18,535 bases of DNA, from positions 3,460 through 21,994 of the forward strand of contig JACNHM010000258.1 of NCBI GenBank assembly GCA_014383605.1, in the 5' to 3' direction. Numbering within the stretch: the first letter of the stretch is position 1; each line of letters starts with the position of its first letter. Shown here piece by piece: positions 1 through 8,760 of this stretch. The notes under the pieces are model-generated. The model was not told where the DNA came from. It made no database searches and was given only the letters and a program-made list of their open reading frames with translations. Origin of the DNA: Chloroflexota bacterium. Lineage in GTDB: Bacteria > Chloroflexota > Anaerolineae > UBA3071. Both the position numbers and the translations under genes were made by a program.

Positions 1-3000
1 GGCGTGTGGGTCGAGGTACTGGTCGCGGTTGGCGTTGGCGTGCTGGTCGGTGTGCGTGTGATCGAAGGATCGGGCGGGTTATCGCTGAACAGGAGAGTGC
101 CATACCCCGCGGAACTGTTGTTGGTGCTGTCGCCTTCCCAGATGAGATGGCTGTCCCAATCGCCGCCGTCATCATCGTCGTGCAAGCCGAAGGTGAAGCC
201 CAGGGCCTTGCCCGCGGCCAGCGGGCCGGCGCCCAGGCCCTGAGCGGTGATGGCCACCTCCAGCGCCCAGCCGCCGCTGAGCGTGCGCGTGAAAGCGGTG
301 ACCACCGCAGTGTCCTTACCAAAATCAGTGATGCGGCCGTCGAGACTGAGGGTGAACTGGTGATCATCGGCGCGCCAGCCGATGTGATCGTCGAGGCCAT
401 CAATGCCCAGCTCGATGCCGTCGTCCCGCCAGATGTCGGCGCTGTCGGCGACCAGCAGGTCGTCGCGCATCTCGACAGCGAAGTACAGGAAGCCGTCGCT
501 CCAGCCGCTGCGCAGGATGGCGCTGGCGTCCTCCGGGCTCGGCTCGTCCCGGCGGATTGTGTCGGCGGTCTGGGTGTCGAGCACCACCTCCGGGAAGGCG
601 TCCCATTCACTCAGGTCGCCGTCAATATCCGGCGTTGCAGAGACCAGGTGACTGACCACAGTGCGCGATGTTGGCTCCGCTGTCACCGTTGCTGTGGGCG
701 TCGGCGTCGCTGTGGTTGTGGGTGTGGGCGTGCTGGTCGGTGTAGTGGAGGGATTGACCGTTTCGTCTCTGAGTAACAGACGGCCGTACTCCGCAGAACT
801 GTCGTTGGTGCTGTCGCCTTCCCAGATGAGATGGCTCTCCCAGTCGTCGCCGTCATCATCGTCGTGCAAGCCGAAGGTGAAGCCCAGGGCCTTGCCCGCG
901 GCCAGCGGGCCGGCGCCCAGGCCCTGAGCGGTGATGGCCACCTCCAGCGCCCAGCCGCCGCTGAGCGTGCGCGTGAAAGCGGTGACCACCGCAGTGTCCT
1001 TACCAAAATCAGTGATGCGGCCGTCGAGACTGAGGGTGAACTGGTGATCATCGGCGCGCCAGCCGATGTGATCGTCGAGGCCATCAATGCCCAGCTCGAT
1101 GCCGTCGTCCCGCCAGATGTCGGCGCTGTCGGCGACCAGTAGGTCGTCGCGTATCTCGACGGCAAAGTACAGGAAGCCATCGTTCCAGCCGCTGCGCAGG
1201 GTGGCACTGGCATTCTGAGCGCTGGGCACCTGGCCGCGGATGGTGTCAGCGGTTGTGGCGTCGAGCACCACCTCTGGCAGCGCGTCCCATTCACTCAAAT
1301 CGCCATCCAGCAGCGGCGGCGAGGCCAGGCGGTAGCTCAATACCTCCCGTGGCGGCATAGGCGAGGGGGTAGGGCTGGGTTGTGGGGGTCCGACGCCCTC
1401 GCCGGCGCTCACGTCCACGACGTGGATCCACTCATCCCCGTCGCTGCGGCAGTCGAGCAGGAAATCGCTGCCTCCAGCCAGGCCGTTGGCAAAGCGAGCA
1501 TCTTCGAGGGGAAACACCACCCGCCGCCACTTGTTGCTGTTTTCTTTCTGAACCCAAGAGACACTGCTCCCTTCCGGCAGAGCTTCCCGCACCACTCCGT
1601 CAGCAGCGTCGTAGCGCAGACTCCAGGTGTCGGTGCCGCGGTCGAGATAGGTCACGGTGATGGTCACGGGGTTGGAGCCGCCGAAGAGATAGCCGTTGTC
1701 CACCTTGAAGAACATGTAAGGGTTGCCGGTGGCCTGATCGGTGCGGCGGGTGACCCAGGCCTCGCGGCCGGGAGGCAGGTAGTCCCGGTAGGAGTTGGTT
1801 TGGCAAGGAGGGCCGCCGCCGGGGGAGGTGCCGTAGCCGACGTCGCAGTTGCCGAAGCCAGTGATGGAAGGATCGTTGGTCTCCACTCGCGTGCGGCCGC
1901 CCGACACGTCGTCGTCCTGCTCCAGCCAGAAGTCGTAGTTGCCCCACTGCGGATACCAGGGGCCTGGGCTGGGGGAGCCTTGCCCGCAGGCCTGCCAGGG
2001 CACGCGGTGTTCGCGCATGGCCACCCAGACGCTGGGGGTGTTCTGCAGCGTCACGCCCACGTAATGCTCGACCCAGTCGAAGATGGCCAGATTCTCGGGC
2101 TTGTCGGGGCCGTAGCCACTCGTATCGGGGTAGAGGTCCGGATCGAATTCCCGGAAGAGGTCAAGGTTCAGCCGCAGGTAGGTCGGGTGCTTGTCCAGGC
2201 CGTTGAGCATACCCCAGTACACCTGATCGGGGTCGCAGAGCATGTAGTCGTAGGTCTCGAAGGTCGTGGGCAATACCTGGTTGTACAACAGCATGCTGTC
2301 GTGCACGCCGCAGTAGGGGCAACGGTCAGCACTTCCGAAAACCGCCCCTTCCTGATCCGGGTACAGGGCGTTGGGGGAAAAACCCACGCCCCGGCTGGCG
2401 GCGTGAAAGTTGATCTCCCGCCGCTCCCTGGCGGTGAAGGTGTAGGGAGAGGATTGCACCATGAGCACTTTCTGCAACTTGCCGTTTTCGCTGAAGGCTT
2501 CCACGTACCAGTCCACGATCTGGTTGACGGTCTGGACCCAGAGATCGCTGGTCAGCCCCGCCGCGGCCATCTGTGCGTTGTCCGACGGATTGCAGGCCCA
2601 GGTTTCGCCGTACAGCCCGGCGCCAATGGCGATCCATTCCAGCCGCGGGTCATTGCGGTAACGCGCGCCGAGGGTGAAGATGAACTGCCGGTAGGCGTCC
2701 AGGTAGGTGGGATGCCAGTACTTGGGGATGAGCCAGCCACTGCCCACGTCCACGACGGTGTTGGGATTCTGGCGCAGAAACTCGGGCATGGCTTCGCTGC
2801 CGTTTTTGTAACGGCCGTTGTAGGTGCTGATCCCGATGGCGGCGATCTTGCCCGTGGGCTCTACGCGGTTCAGCCAATTGTCCAGGAAATCCCAATCGTA
2901 CACCCCCGGCTGGTTCTGTATCTTGCTCCAGTTGACCGTGATGTGGCTGCCGATGAGGTGGTAGTAGTCTATGGGGGTCAGCTCGTTCGGCCAGTAGTCC

Positions 3001-3218
3001 CAGACGCCGAAGATTCCTGGCTTGCGCACCAGGGCCATGCTGCCAGCCGGAGGCGTGGGCGGGGTCACAGCCACGGACACCGCGTCTGGCTGGTCGCCGG
3101 GAGACGGCGCTGCGCCCGCGGCGCGGGTCAGCAGCCCACTGTTCGTGAGAGCAATGAGGAGCAGCCCCAGCAGGGCCAGTGGTATCGAGAGGCGGCCGGT
3201 TCTCTTGATCATCAGCAT
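1..3218 (-). CDS. Secreted glycoside-hydrolase-like protein with tandem CBM9-like domains (3' end outside window)
   Basis: The minus-strand frame stays open from ATG 3218 to the left edge, giving at least 1072 residues. ATG 3212 is an alternative start; neither has a clear Shine-Dalgarno. Residues 1-36 form a signal peptide (Arg/Lys, then LALLGLLLIAL). Residues about 55-460 resemble a TIM-barrel glycoside hydrolase: GIFGVWDYWPNEL, then WIAIGAGLYGETW with Glu205 as a candidate catalytic acid. I could not assign a GH family. A beta-rich region follows to about residue 600. Two CBM9-like domains (about 627-815 and 855-1042), each with DGDLSEWD and a DDDDG tract, are separated by a Thr-Pro linker; another linker begins at the edge. 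It probably acts outside the cell on polysaccharide. A CBM9-like domain also occurs in the propeller gene at 5011. Family-level function is inferred; the reading frame is certain. Confidence 0.85.
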   Translation of the reverse strand, partial: MLMIKRTGRLSIPLALLGLLLIALTNSGLLTRAAGAAPSPGDQPDAVSVAVTPPTPPAGSMALVRKPGIFGVWDYWPNELTPIDYYHLIGSHITVNWSKIQNQPGVYDWDFLDNWLNRVEPTGKIAAIGISTYNGRYKNGSEAMPEFLRQNPNTVVDVGSGWLIPKYWHPTYLDAYRQFIFTLGARYRNDPRLEWIAIGAGLYGETWACNPSDNAQMAAAGLTSDLWVQTVNQIVDWYVEAFSENGKLQKVLMVQSSPYTFTARERREINFHAASRGVGFSPNALYPDQEGAVFGSADRCPYCGVHDSMLLYNQVLPTTFETYDYMLCDPDQVYWGMLNGLDKHPTYLRLNLDLFREFDPDLYPDTSGYGPDKPENLAIFDWVEHYVGVTLQNTPSVWVAMREHRVPWQACGQGSPSPGPWYPQWGNYDFWLEQDDDVSGGRTRVETNDPSITGFGNCDVGYGTSPGGGPPCQTNSYRDYLPPGREAWVTRRTDQATGNPYMFFKVDNGYLFGGSNPVTITVTYLDRGTDTWSLRYDAADGVVREALPEGSSVSWVQKENSNKWRRVVFPLEDARFANGLAGGSDFLLDCRSDGDEWIHVVDVSAGEGVGPPQPSPTPSPMPPREVLSYRLASPPLLDGDLSEWDALPEVVLDATTADTIRGQVPSAQNASATLRSGWNDGFLYFAVEIRDDLLVADSADIWRDDGIELGIDGLDDHIGWRADDHQFTLSLDGRITDFGKDTAVVTAFTRTLSGGWALEVAITAQGLGAGPLAAGKALGFTFGLHDDDDGDDWESHLIWEGDSTNDSSAEYGRLLLRDETVNPSTTPTSTPTPTTTATPTPTATVTAEPTSRTVVSHLVSATPDIDGDLSEWDAFPEVVLDTQTADTIRRDEPSPEDASAILRSGWSDGFLYFAVEMRDDLLVADSADIWRDDGIELGIDGLDDHIGWRADDHQFTLSLDGRITDFGKDTAVVTAFTRTLSGGWALEVAITAQGLGAGPLAAGKALGFTFGLHDDDDGGDWDSHLIWEGDSTNNSSAGYGTLLFSDNPPDPSITRTPTSTPTPTATSTSTHT
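164..455 (-). repeat. Direct repeat copy (292 bp, identical to 848-1139)
   Basis: This block is base-for-base identical, as read by eye, to 848-1139, at an offset of 684 bases (228 codons). It encodes the core of the distal CBM9-like domain. Sequence outside the block, such as 456 against 1140 and 163 against 847, begins to differ, so the domain duplication extends further in diverged form. Confidence 0.9.
848..1139 (-). repeat. Direct repeat copy (292 bp, identical to 164-455)
   Basis: Partner of the block at 164-455. It encodes the core of the first CBM9-like domain of the same protein. Perfect identity at synonymous sites points to recent duplication or gene conversion, not selection on the protein alone. 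Confidence 0.9.
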
Positions 3219-3277
3219 ATGAGGATAGTCGTTCGAACAAAGGATGAATGGCACACCGCCGTTCGCGGCCAGCCCGC

Positions 3278-3304
3278 ATTATTCTAGACGGCGTTTTCTG
3301 ACAA
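3278..3304 (-). promoter_or_regulatory. Possible promoter for the glycoside-hydrolase-like gene
   Basis: On the minus strand, TTGTCA (3299-3304) and AATAAT (3278-3283) are separated by 15 bases, which is short. They would give a leader of roughly 50 bases before ATG 3218. This is the best candidate in the 117-base gap between the gene and the mazG stop codon. Confidence 0.35.
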
Positions 3305-3335
3305 AGGTAACTGTCTCCTGGTATTTTCACCCTGC

Positions 3336-4718
3336 TCAGTGGTGGCTGTATGAGGGCCTGTAGCTGCTGGCTTCGAAACGGGCGGCCAGGCGAGCGTTGG
3401 CGGCTCGCAGGACGCTTTCCAGGTCAATCTGGCGCTGCCGGGCCAGGTCTGCCAGCGCCAGGAGGCGATCCCCCAGCCTGGTCTGATTCTCCTCGTCTTC
3501 AACTCCCGCCAGCAACTGGGCGACGGCCGCCAGTTCATCTTCGCTCAGGCACAACGCCTCCAGGCTCGGGAAGCCGACCCGCGCCAGGCGGTGCTGATAG
3601 GCCTGGGCCTGGGCCAGCGCCGGCAGCGCCGGAGACACGCCCTCCAGCAGTCCGCTATTCCTCGCTTCCTCGCCGCGTTCTTCCTGTTTGATCTCTTCCC
3701 AGTTGCGCAGCACCTCGTCCACGCCGCCGATGGCCCGGTCGCCGAAGACGTGGGGGTGGCGGCGCGTCAGCTTGCTCACGATCCCGGCGACGACGTCCGG
3801 CATCTTGAACTCCCCCTCCTCGGTGGCGATCTGGATGTGCAGCGTGATCTCCAGCAGCAGGTCACCCAGCTCTTCACACATTTTGTCCGCGTCTTCCTCG
3901 TCCAACGCAGCCAGGAGTTCGTAGGTCTCCTCCAGCAATTCCTTGCGTAGCGACTGGTGCGTCTGCTCCTGATCCCAGGGGCAGCCTTCGGGGGCGCACA
4001 AGTGGGCCACGACCTCGTGCAGGGCATCGTAGGAGCCAGGCTCCTCGACGGGTGGCAGGTAGAGCGACGTGAGGTGGTCGAAATGCTCACCGCGATCCAG
4101 CTCGTACAGGGGCAGCGTGAGCAGTTGCTGGTTTGGCGTCCCCGCCGCTTTGACCACGGTGACCGGATGTTCGTCGGGGTAACTGTTGAGCAGGGTCAGC
4201 TTGACGTCGCTGGCCAGAGCGCGGCTGAAGCATTGGGCGACGATGGCCGGCCGGTCCACGCTCAGCGGCGGATGGTGGCCGGCGGCGACGAGCATGGCGT
4301 CGGTGATCTGCAGGCCGTCCACGGGATCCACGCCCAGCGCCGCCAGCAGCGGCTCCAGAAAGCTCATCCCGCCCACCACACGCACGGGGATGCCCCGCTT
4401 GCCCGCCAGACGGCAGATGAGCGGCGTGGTCGCCTCGCCCACCCACGGGTGCCCCGGCACAGCGTAGATGACCCCTGGCGGGCGGGCTCCCAGCGTCAGC
4501 ACCTCGTGGGCGATAGCCTCGTATACGGCGGCGAACGTGGGCAACGCATCGTACAGATGGTCGAAGGAATGCAGCCGCAGGTGCGCGGGCAACCCGGCAA
4601 CCGTGGGATGTTGCTTCGTGCGCAGGTAGACCTCTTCCGCTCCCTCCAGCAGTTGCCAGGCTTCGCTGGTCAGGTGAGCCGGATCGCCAGGCCCTAAACC
4701 GAGGATGATGATGTTCAT
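3336..4718 (-). CDS. mazG: Tetrapyrrole-methylase-like / MazG pyrophosphohydrolase fusion (YabN type)
   Basis: 460 residues from ATG 4718. The N-terminal half (about 1-220) is a SAM-dependent tetrapyrrole methylase-like domain: IIILGLGPGDP at the start, then YAVPGHPWVGE and VVGGMSFLEPLLAALG. The C-terminal half (about 240-355) is MazG: CPWDQEQTHQSLRKELLEE followed by the EExxE and ExxD metal-binding pattern (EETYELL, EELGDLL) and RRHPHVFGD. This is the domain order of Bacillus YabN. MazG domains hydrolyse NTPs to NMP and pyrophosphate and are linked to removal of damaged nucleotides; the methylase part has no firm substrate. A start three codons upstream (ATG 4727) overlaps the TATAAT box, so 4718 is preferred. 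The gene is divergent from the propeller gene at 5011. Confidence 0.93.
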   Translation of the reverse strand: MNIIILGLGPGDPAHLTSEAWQLLEGAEEVYLRTKQHPTVAGLPAHLRLHSFDHLYDALPTFAAVYEAIAHEVLTLGARPPGVIYAVPGHPWVGEATTPLICRLAGKRGIPVRVVGGMSFLEPLLAALGVDPVDGLQITDAMLVAAGHHPPLSVDRPAIVAQCFSRALASDVKLTLLNSYPDEHPVTVVKAAGTPNQQLLTLPLYELDRGEHFDHLTSLYLPPVEEPGSYDALHEVVAHLCAPEGCPWDQEQTHQSLRKELLEETYELLAALDEEDADKMCEELGDLLLEITLHIQIATEEGEFKMPDVVAGIVSKLTRRHPHVFGDRAIGGVDEVLRNWEEIKQEERGEEARNSGLLEGVSPALPALAQAQAYQHRLARVGFPSLEALCLSEDELAAVAQLLAGVEDEENQTRLGDRLLALADLARQRQIDLESVLRAANARLAARFEASSYRPSYSHH

Positions 4719-4725
4719 GCCCTGC

Positions 4726-4753
4726 ATTATACCCGAAGTGAGAGTAAACGCAA
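4726..4753 (-). promoter_or_regulatory. Promoter of mazG, leaderless geometry
   Basis: On the minus strand a perfect TATAAT (4726-4731) lies 16 bases from TTGCGT (4748-4753). Exactly seven bases separate the -10 box from ATG 4718, so transcription would start at or next to the A of the start codon. No Shine-Dalgarno is present. The spacing is that of known leaderless genes. Confidence 0.7.
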
Positions 4754-4809
4754 GCCCGCAGGCGACTGGGGGTATCGTTCAAAAGTGTAGGGAGAGGCGA
4801 CACATTGTT

Positions 4810-4870
4810 GTCAGCGGAAAAGCGGAAAGATCAAACGTTTATTTTCCGCTTGTTCCGCTGTTCCGCTGAC
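4810..4870. repeat. Imperfect inverted repeat built from TTCCGCT units
   Basis: GTCAGCGGAA (4810-4819) pairs perfectly with TTCCGCTGAC (4861-4870). Inside it, AAGCGGAAA (4820-4828) pairs with TTTCCGCTT (4843-4851), leaving a 14-base loop and a 9-base bulge. The right arm is three near-tandem TTCCGCT(G) units. It lies between the divergent mazG and propeller genes and outside both core promoters. It has no T-tract typical of a terminator. Confidence 0.75.
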
Positions 4871-4942
4871 GCAGTGGGGGAGGCGCGGCCAAGGTTCCCC
4901 TACGATTCTGAATGATACCCGCGACTGGGCTTGCGGCCTGAC

Positions 4943-4971
4943 TTGTGTTCAACTTTGAGTGATGGTACAAT
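4943..4971 (+). promoter_or_regulatory. Promoter of the beta-propeller gene
   Basis: TTGTGT (4943-4948) and TACAAT (4966-4971) are separated by 17 bases. Transcription would start near 4978. An AAGGAG Shine-Dalgarno (4991-4996) lies 14 bases before ATG 5011. The GGTACAATG context also occurs in the promoter of the TPR gene at 17281. Confidence 0.6.
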
Positions 4972-5010
4972 GGCGCATCTCGTATCCGGAAAGGAGTGTC
5001 AAATTCAGTC

Positions 5011-8000
5011 ATGAGGATGAAACTACAGAGATGGAGCATCGCTCTGACAGGTCTGTTGATCTTGAGCTTGCTCATCACTTCAGCGGTCGCCGCTTTGCCC
5101 GCATCTGCACCGCAGGCCGGGCCTGCCGTCCCTGCTCAGGCAGAAGCCAGCCCCTGGCATCTCCAGTGGCACGGCAAAGGCGACTTCCAGGATGTGCACT
5201 TCCTGGATGCTGAGCACATCTGGACTGTGGGATCGGAGGGAACGATCCTGCGCTCGACCGATGGGGGCATTTTCTGGAGCTTGCAGGATTCCCAGGGCGT
5301 GGAGCAGTTGCGGGCGGTGTACTTCGCCGACGAAAACCACGGCTGGACGGCCGGCGACGGCGGGGCGATCCTCAGCACCACGAACGGCGGCCGCATCTGG
5401 ACGGCGCGGGAAAGCGGCACCGCCGAAGCGCTGCATGGCCTCTGCTTTGGCGATGCCAGCGACGGCTGGGCGGTGGGCGAGAAGGGCACCATCCTGCGCA
5501 CCAGCGACGGCGGTGCGAACTGGCAAGCGCAAACCAGTGGCACGGCCAATGATCTGTATGACATTCACTGCGCAGACACGCAAACCGCCTGGGCGGTGGG
5601 CAAAAGTGGTGTCATCCTGCACACCGCCGACGGCGGCACGACGTGGAACGCGCAAGGCAGCGGCACGGCGGAGCCTCTGCGCGACGTCAGCTTTAGCGAT
5701 GCCAGCAACGGCTGGGCCGTGGGCGGCGTCTGCGTCATCCGCCACACCAGCGATGGTGGCGCCAACTGGAACGCTCAACCTTGCCCGGTGGCCTGGAGTT
5801 TGTACGGCGTGACCGCGCTCAGCGCCAACGAGGGCTGGGCCGTGGGCGCTGCCGGTACTGTCCTGCGCACGGTTAACGGCGGCGCGAGCTGGAGCGGGCA
5901 GGACAGCGGCACGACGCAGCGACTGGAAGCCGTCTCCGCACCCGACGCCGGGCACGTGTTGGCCGTAGGTGCGATGCGCAGCATGTATTTCAGCGACAAC
6001 ATGGGGACAACCTGGCAGCCTCGCGGCGGTGGCCCCCTGCGGGCGCTGCGCGGTGTGGACTTCCTCGATGATCAGCGTGGCTGGGTGGTGGGGGAAAGCG
6101 CGGAATGGGTGGAGTTAGAGGGTAGTCTATACCAACCTGGGGTCATCATGCACACTACCGATGGCGGCCGCAGTTGGGCTGTCGTAGACAGTCCTGCTCG
6201 CGGCTGGCTCAATGATGTGGATTTCGTGGACGAGAATCACGGCTGGAGCGGTGGCCGCTACGGGGCCATCTGGTATACCGGCGACGGCGGGCTGAGTTGG
6301 GAGCAGCGCCGGGCCGCGCCTGAGAAATTTGTCTATCGTATCCAGTTTTTCGACCAAAACGAAGGCTGGGCGTCTCAGAACTGGCTTGGAATGCAGCATA
6401 CGACGGATGCCGGTCAGACCTGGGAGACTCGAGATCCCAGGGCTAGTACTCCATCGAGTGGTATGCACTGGGATATGGATCGGCAACATGGATGGGTTGC
6501 CTTCCATGGAGGTGCGAAAGCCGAAGCGGGTGCGGTCTCGCGTACCACGAACGGCGGTGAGGATTGGGACGAAGACTTCTTGGATGGAAATGGGGTGAGT
6601 TTCCCCAGGTTACGTGATGTCTATTTTCTGCCCGGTTCGCCTTTGGGGTGGGTGGTAGGCAACGGGCCAGAACGTCTGGGGTTTCCTGCGGCAATCTACC
6701 ATAGTGACGATTATGGCCAGACCTGGTATCCTCAACAGATCGAAGGAGAATCCGAGAATGAGCTTCTGCGAGGCGTCTTCTTCATTGGTGAGGACACCGG
6801 CTGGGCTGTGGGCTCCGAAGGCACCATCTTGTACACCGAGGACGGCGGTAGGAACTGGGTGCGGCAGGCCAGCCCTACCGACGAGAATCTGGGGGCTGGC
6901 TGGCCCGTGGACCCGCCAGATGGGCCGGACGAGGGCTATGGCGGCGGCGGTGGCATCACCTTCGTGGGCGACAGGGGCTGGATCGTCGGCGAAGCGGGCG
7001 TGATCCTGCACTACGGCGGCGAGCCTTCCACCGTCTGGAGCTATCCGGTGGGCTTCTCGCCGGCCATAGATGGCGACCTGGGGGATTGGGCGACCGACGC
7101 CGGCCTCGTCCTGGACGCCGGCACGGCGGAAGGACTCTTCGGCGACAGCTTGCCCGATGACGCCAACGACCTCAGCGCTGACCTGCGTTCCTTCTGGGAT
7201 GCCGGCCATCTCTACCTGGCCGTGCGGGTGCAGGACGACGTCCTGCTGGCCGACAGCGGCGGCTTGACGGACGATGACGCGGTGGTGCTGGGCATTGACG
7301 GCGCTTTCGACCACGTGCCGGGCGGCGGGGACGATCACGAGGTCGCCATCGGCTGGGATGGCCGCGTGGAGGACTTCGGCGTGCCCACGGCGGCGATCCA
7401 GGCCGCCGCCCAGATTATCCCCGGCGGCTACGCGGTGGAAGTGGCCATCTCCTTGGCGGAGCTGGGTGGCGCTCCTCTGCAGGATGGCCGCCGTATCGGC
7501 CTGGCGCTGGGGCTGCGGGACGACGATGATGGCGGGGCGAGGGATAGCTTCCTGGTGCGGGATGGGCAGCAAACGGACTACAGCTCCCCGGAGTACGGCC
7601 GCGTGCACCTGCTGGGCAGCACGGTCACTTTCCAGCACAAGGCCAACAAGTACACCACCGCCACCGACACTTACATCAGTTCCTGGGAGCCCGACCGCAA
7701 CTTCAACGATCTTCCCGATGCCAAGCAACTCCGCCTGCGTTCCGGCGACGTGATGGCCGGCTTGCTGTACTTCGGCCTGACGCCACTGGACAGCAACCTG
7801 GTGATTGACGAGGCGACGCTGACCGTATACGCCTACTGGCGCAACAAGGATAGTCCCATGAGCGTGAGCAGCTACCGTCTGCGCCGTGCCTGGGATCACG
7901 ACGAGGCCACCTGGCGGCAGGCTGCGGAGGGGAATCTGTGGGGTGTGCCGGGGGCCAATGACTCGGCAACCGACCGCCTGGGCACACCCAGCGATACGGT

Positions 8001-8712
8001 GCAGTTCAATGCGTTGGGCTATTACGGCTTCGACGTGACCGATATCGTGCAGGTGTGGAATGGTGATCCGGGCGACAACGCGGGGCTGGTTCTGAAGGGC
8101 GGGGCTGGCGACAAGGTGGACTACATTCTGGCCGCTTCGGAGAACTCTAACGCGGCCTGGCGGCCGCGGCTGGAGGTGCGCTATCGCGTGCCGCAGCCAG
8201 AGGTAACGCCGACGCCCACGTCTACTTCCACGCCGACGATGACGCCCACGGCGACTCCTACGACAACGCCCACGGCGACACCCACCGACACGCCAACAGT
8301 CACGCCGACCCCGACGGACACGGCCACGCCGACTCCGACAGCGACGCCCACGGCGACGGCCACGCCTACGCCGACAGCAACACCGACAGCAACACCGACG
8401 GCGACGCCTACCGATACGCCAACGGCGACGCCCACGGTCCCGCCGACGCACACGCCGACGGCGACGCCAACTCCGACGGATACGCCTACAGTGACGCCGC
8501 CTCCGACGGGCACGGCTACGCCGACGCACACGCCGACGGCGACGCCAACTCCGACGGACACGGCCACACCAACAGATACGCCGACCCCGACGGACACGGC
8601 CACGCCGACGCCCACGAGGACTGCAACGCCGACCTTGACGCCGACGGCCACACCTACGGCCACGCCGACCCCGTATCTGGTTTACCTGCCTGTGGTGTTC
8701 AGGGCGAGGTAG
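5011..8712 (+). CDS. Secreted 14-blade BNR/Ycf48-like beta-propeller protein with CBM9-like and DNRLRE-like domains
   Basis: 1233 residues from ATG 5011; GTG 4996 overlaps the Shine-Dalgarno and is less likely. A signal peptide (about 1-30) contains [17 protein letters not shown]. From about residue 45 to 672 there are 13 full repeats and a partial fourteenth of roughly 41 residues, with the pattern GWAVGxxGxILxTxDGGxxW, an Asp-box signature seen in Ycf48-like and BNR proteins. Fourteen blades fit two seven-bladed propellers (inference). A CBM9-like domain follows (about 684-870, starting AIDGDLGDW), then a DNRLRE-like domain (about 871-1062, with [22 protein letters not shown]). A Thr-Pro linker (about 1065-1221) leads to [12 protein letters not shown] at the end. 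The layout suggests a surface or matrix protein that binds carbohydrate. It is not the photosystem factor Ycf48 itself, which is much shorter. Exact substrate unknown. Confidence 0.9.
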   Translation: MRMKLQRWSIALTGLLILSLLITSAVAALPASAPQAGPAVPAQAEASPWHLQWHGKGDFQDVHFLDAEHIWTVGSEGTILRSTDGGIFWSLQDSQGVEQLRAVYFADENHGWTAGDGGAILSTTNGGRIWTARESGTAEALHGLCFGDASDGWAVGEKGTILRTSDGGANWQAQTSGTANDLYDIHCADTQTAWAVGKSGVILHTADGGTTWNAQGSGTAEPLRDVSFSDASNGWAVGGVCVIRHTSDGGANWNAQPCPVAWSLYGVTALSANEGWAVGAAGTVLRTVNGGASWSGQDSGTTQRLEAVSAPDAGHVLAVGAMRSMYFSDNMGTTWQPRGGGPLRALRGVDFLDDQRGWVVGESAEWVELEGSLYQPGVIMHTTDGGRSWAVVDSPARGWLNDVDFVDENHGWSGGRYGAIWYTGDGGLSWEQRRAAPEKFVYRIQFFDQNEGWASQNWLGMQHTTDAGQTWETRDPRASTPSSGMHWDMDRQHGWVAFHGGAKAEAGAVSRTTNGGEDWDEDFLDGNGVSFPRLRDVYFLPGSPLGWVVGNGPERLGFPAAIYHSDDYGQTWYPQQIEGESENELLRGVFFIGEDTGWAVGSEGTILYTEDGGRNWVRQASPTDENLGAGWPVDPPDGPDEGYGGGGGITFVGDRGWIVGEAGVILHYGGEPSTVWSYPVGFSPAIDGDLGDWATDAGLVLDAGTAEGLFGDSLPDDANDLSADLRSFWDAGHLYLAVRVQDDVLLADSGGLTDDDAVVLGIDGAFDHVPGGGDDHEVAIGWDGRVEDFGVPTAAIQAAAQIIPGGYAVEVAISLAELGGAPLQDGRRIGLALGLRDDDDGGARDSFLVRDGQQTDYSSPEYGRVHLLGSTVTFQHKANKYTTATDTYISSWEPDRNFNDLPDAKQLRLRSGDVMAGLLYFGLTPLDSNLVIDEATLTVYAYWRNKDSPMSVSSYRLRRAWDHDEATWRQAAEGNLWGVPGANDSATDRLGTPSDTVQFNALGYYGFDVTDIVQVWNGDPGDNAGLVLKGGAGDKVDYILAASENSNAAWRPRLEVRYRVPQPEVTPTPTSTSTPTMTPTATPTTTPTATPTDTPTVTPTPTDTATPTPTATPTATATPTPTATPTATPTATPTDTPTATPTVPPTHTPTATPTPTDTPTVTPPPTGTATPTHTPTATPTPTDTATPTDTPTPTDTATPTPTRTATPTLTPTATPTATPTPYLVYLPVVFRAR
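5221..7020 (+). repeat. Tandem beta-propeller blade repeats (about 123 bp period)
   Basis: The coding sequence repeats roughly every 41 codons. The first six units are the most regular and later ones (units 8, 11 and 12) carry insertions. Unit 7 has lost the Asp-box glycine pattern (SDNMGTTW). Repetition is strong at protein level and only partial at DNA level. Confidence 0.85.
8203..8673 (+). repeat. Low-complexity Thr-Pro linker (degenerate ACGCCGACG repeats)
   Basis: About 157 codons encode almost only Thr and Pro with Ala, Ser, Asp and Val. The DNA is a degenerate array of ACG/CCG codons. Such linkers separate domains from a C-terminal tail in secreted Chloroflexota proteins. The antisense strand shows a spurious Val-Gly-rich open frame here. 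Confidence 0.9.
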
Positions 8713-8728
8713 GCGATCACAACAGAAA

Positions 8729-8754
8729 GGGGTGGAGCCTTTCGGCTCCACCCC
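8729..8754 (-). terminator. Intrinsic terminator of tRNA-Pro
   Basis: A perfect 11-bp stem (8729-8739 with 8744-8754) closes a 4-base loop, GAAA on the minus strand. On the minus strand it is followed by TTTCTGTTGTG, so it suits termination of the tRNA transcript seven bases past CCA. On the plus strand it could also stop the propeller gene, but no T-tract follows there. Confidence 0.8.
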
Positions 8755-8760
8755 TGACGC

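Noticed and set aside
1380..3287. Long plus-strand open frame (635 residues) opposite the glycoside-hydrolase-like gene
   Set aside because: It is rich in Val, Gly, Ala and His with no family motif, whereas the minus-strand frame carries a signal peptide and CBM9-like domains. It is a high-GC antisense shadow.
5011..7020. Photosystem II assembly factor Ycf48
   Set aside because: The repeats are Ycf48-like, but the protein has twice the expected blades, extra binding domains and a linker tail, and there are no photosynthesis genes nearby.
8181..8663. Val-Gly repeat protein on the minus strand
   Set aside because: It is the antisense of the ACG/CCG Thr-Pro linker array.
8203..8673. Possible CRISPR-like or satellite array
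   Set aside because: Units are degenerate coding triplets for Thr and Pro in one reading frame, with no spacers.
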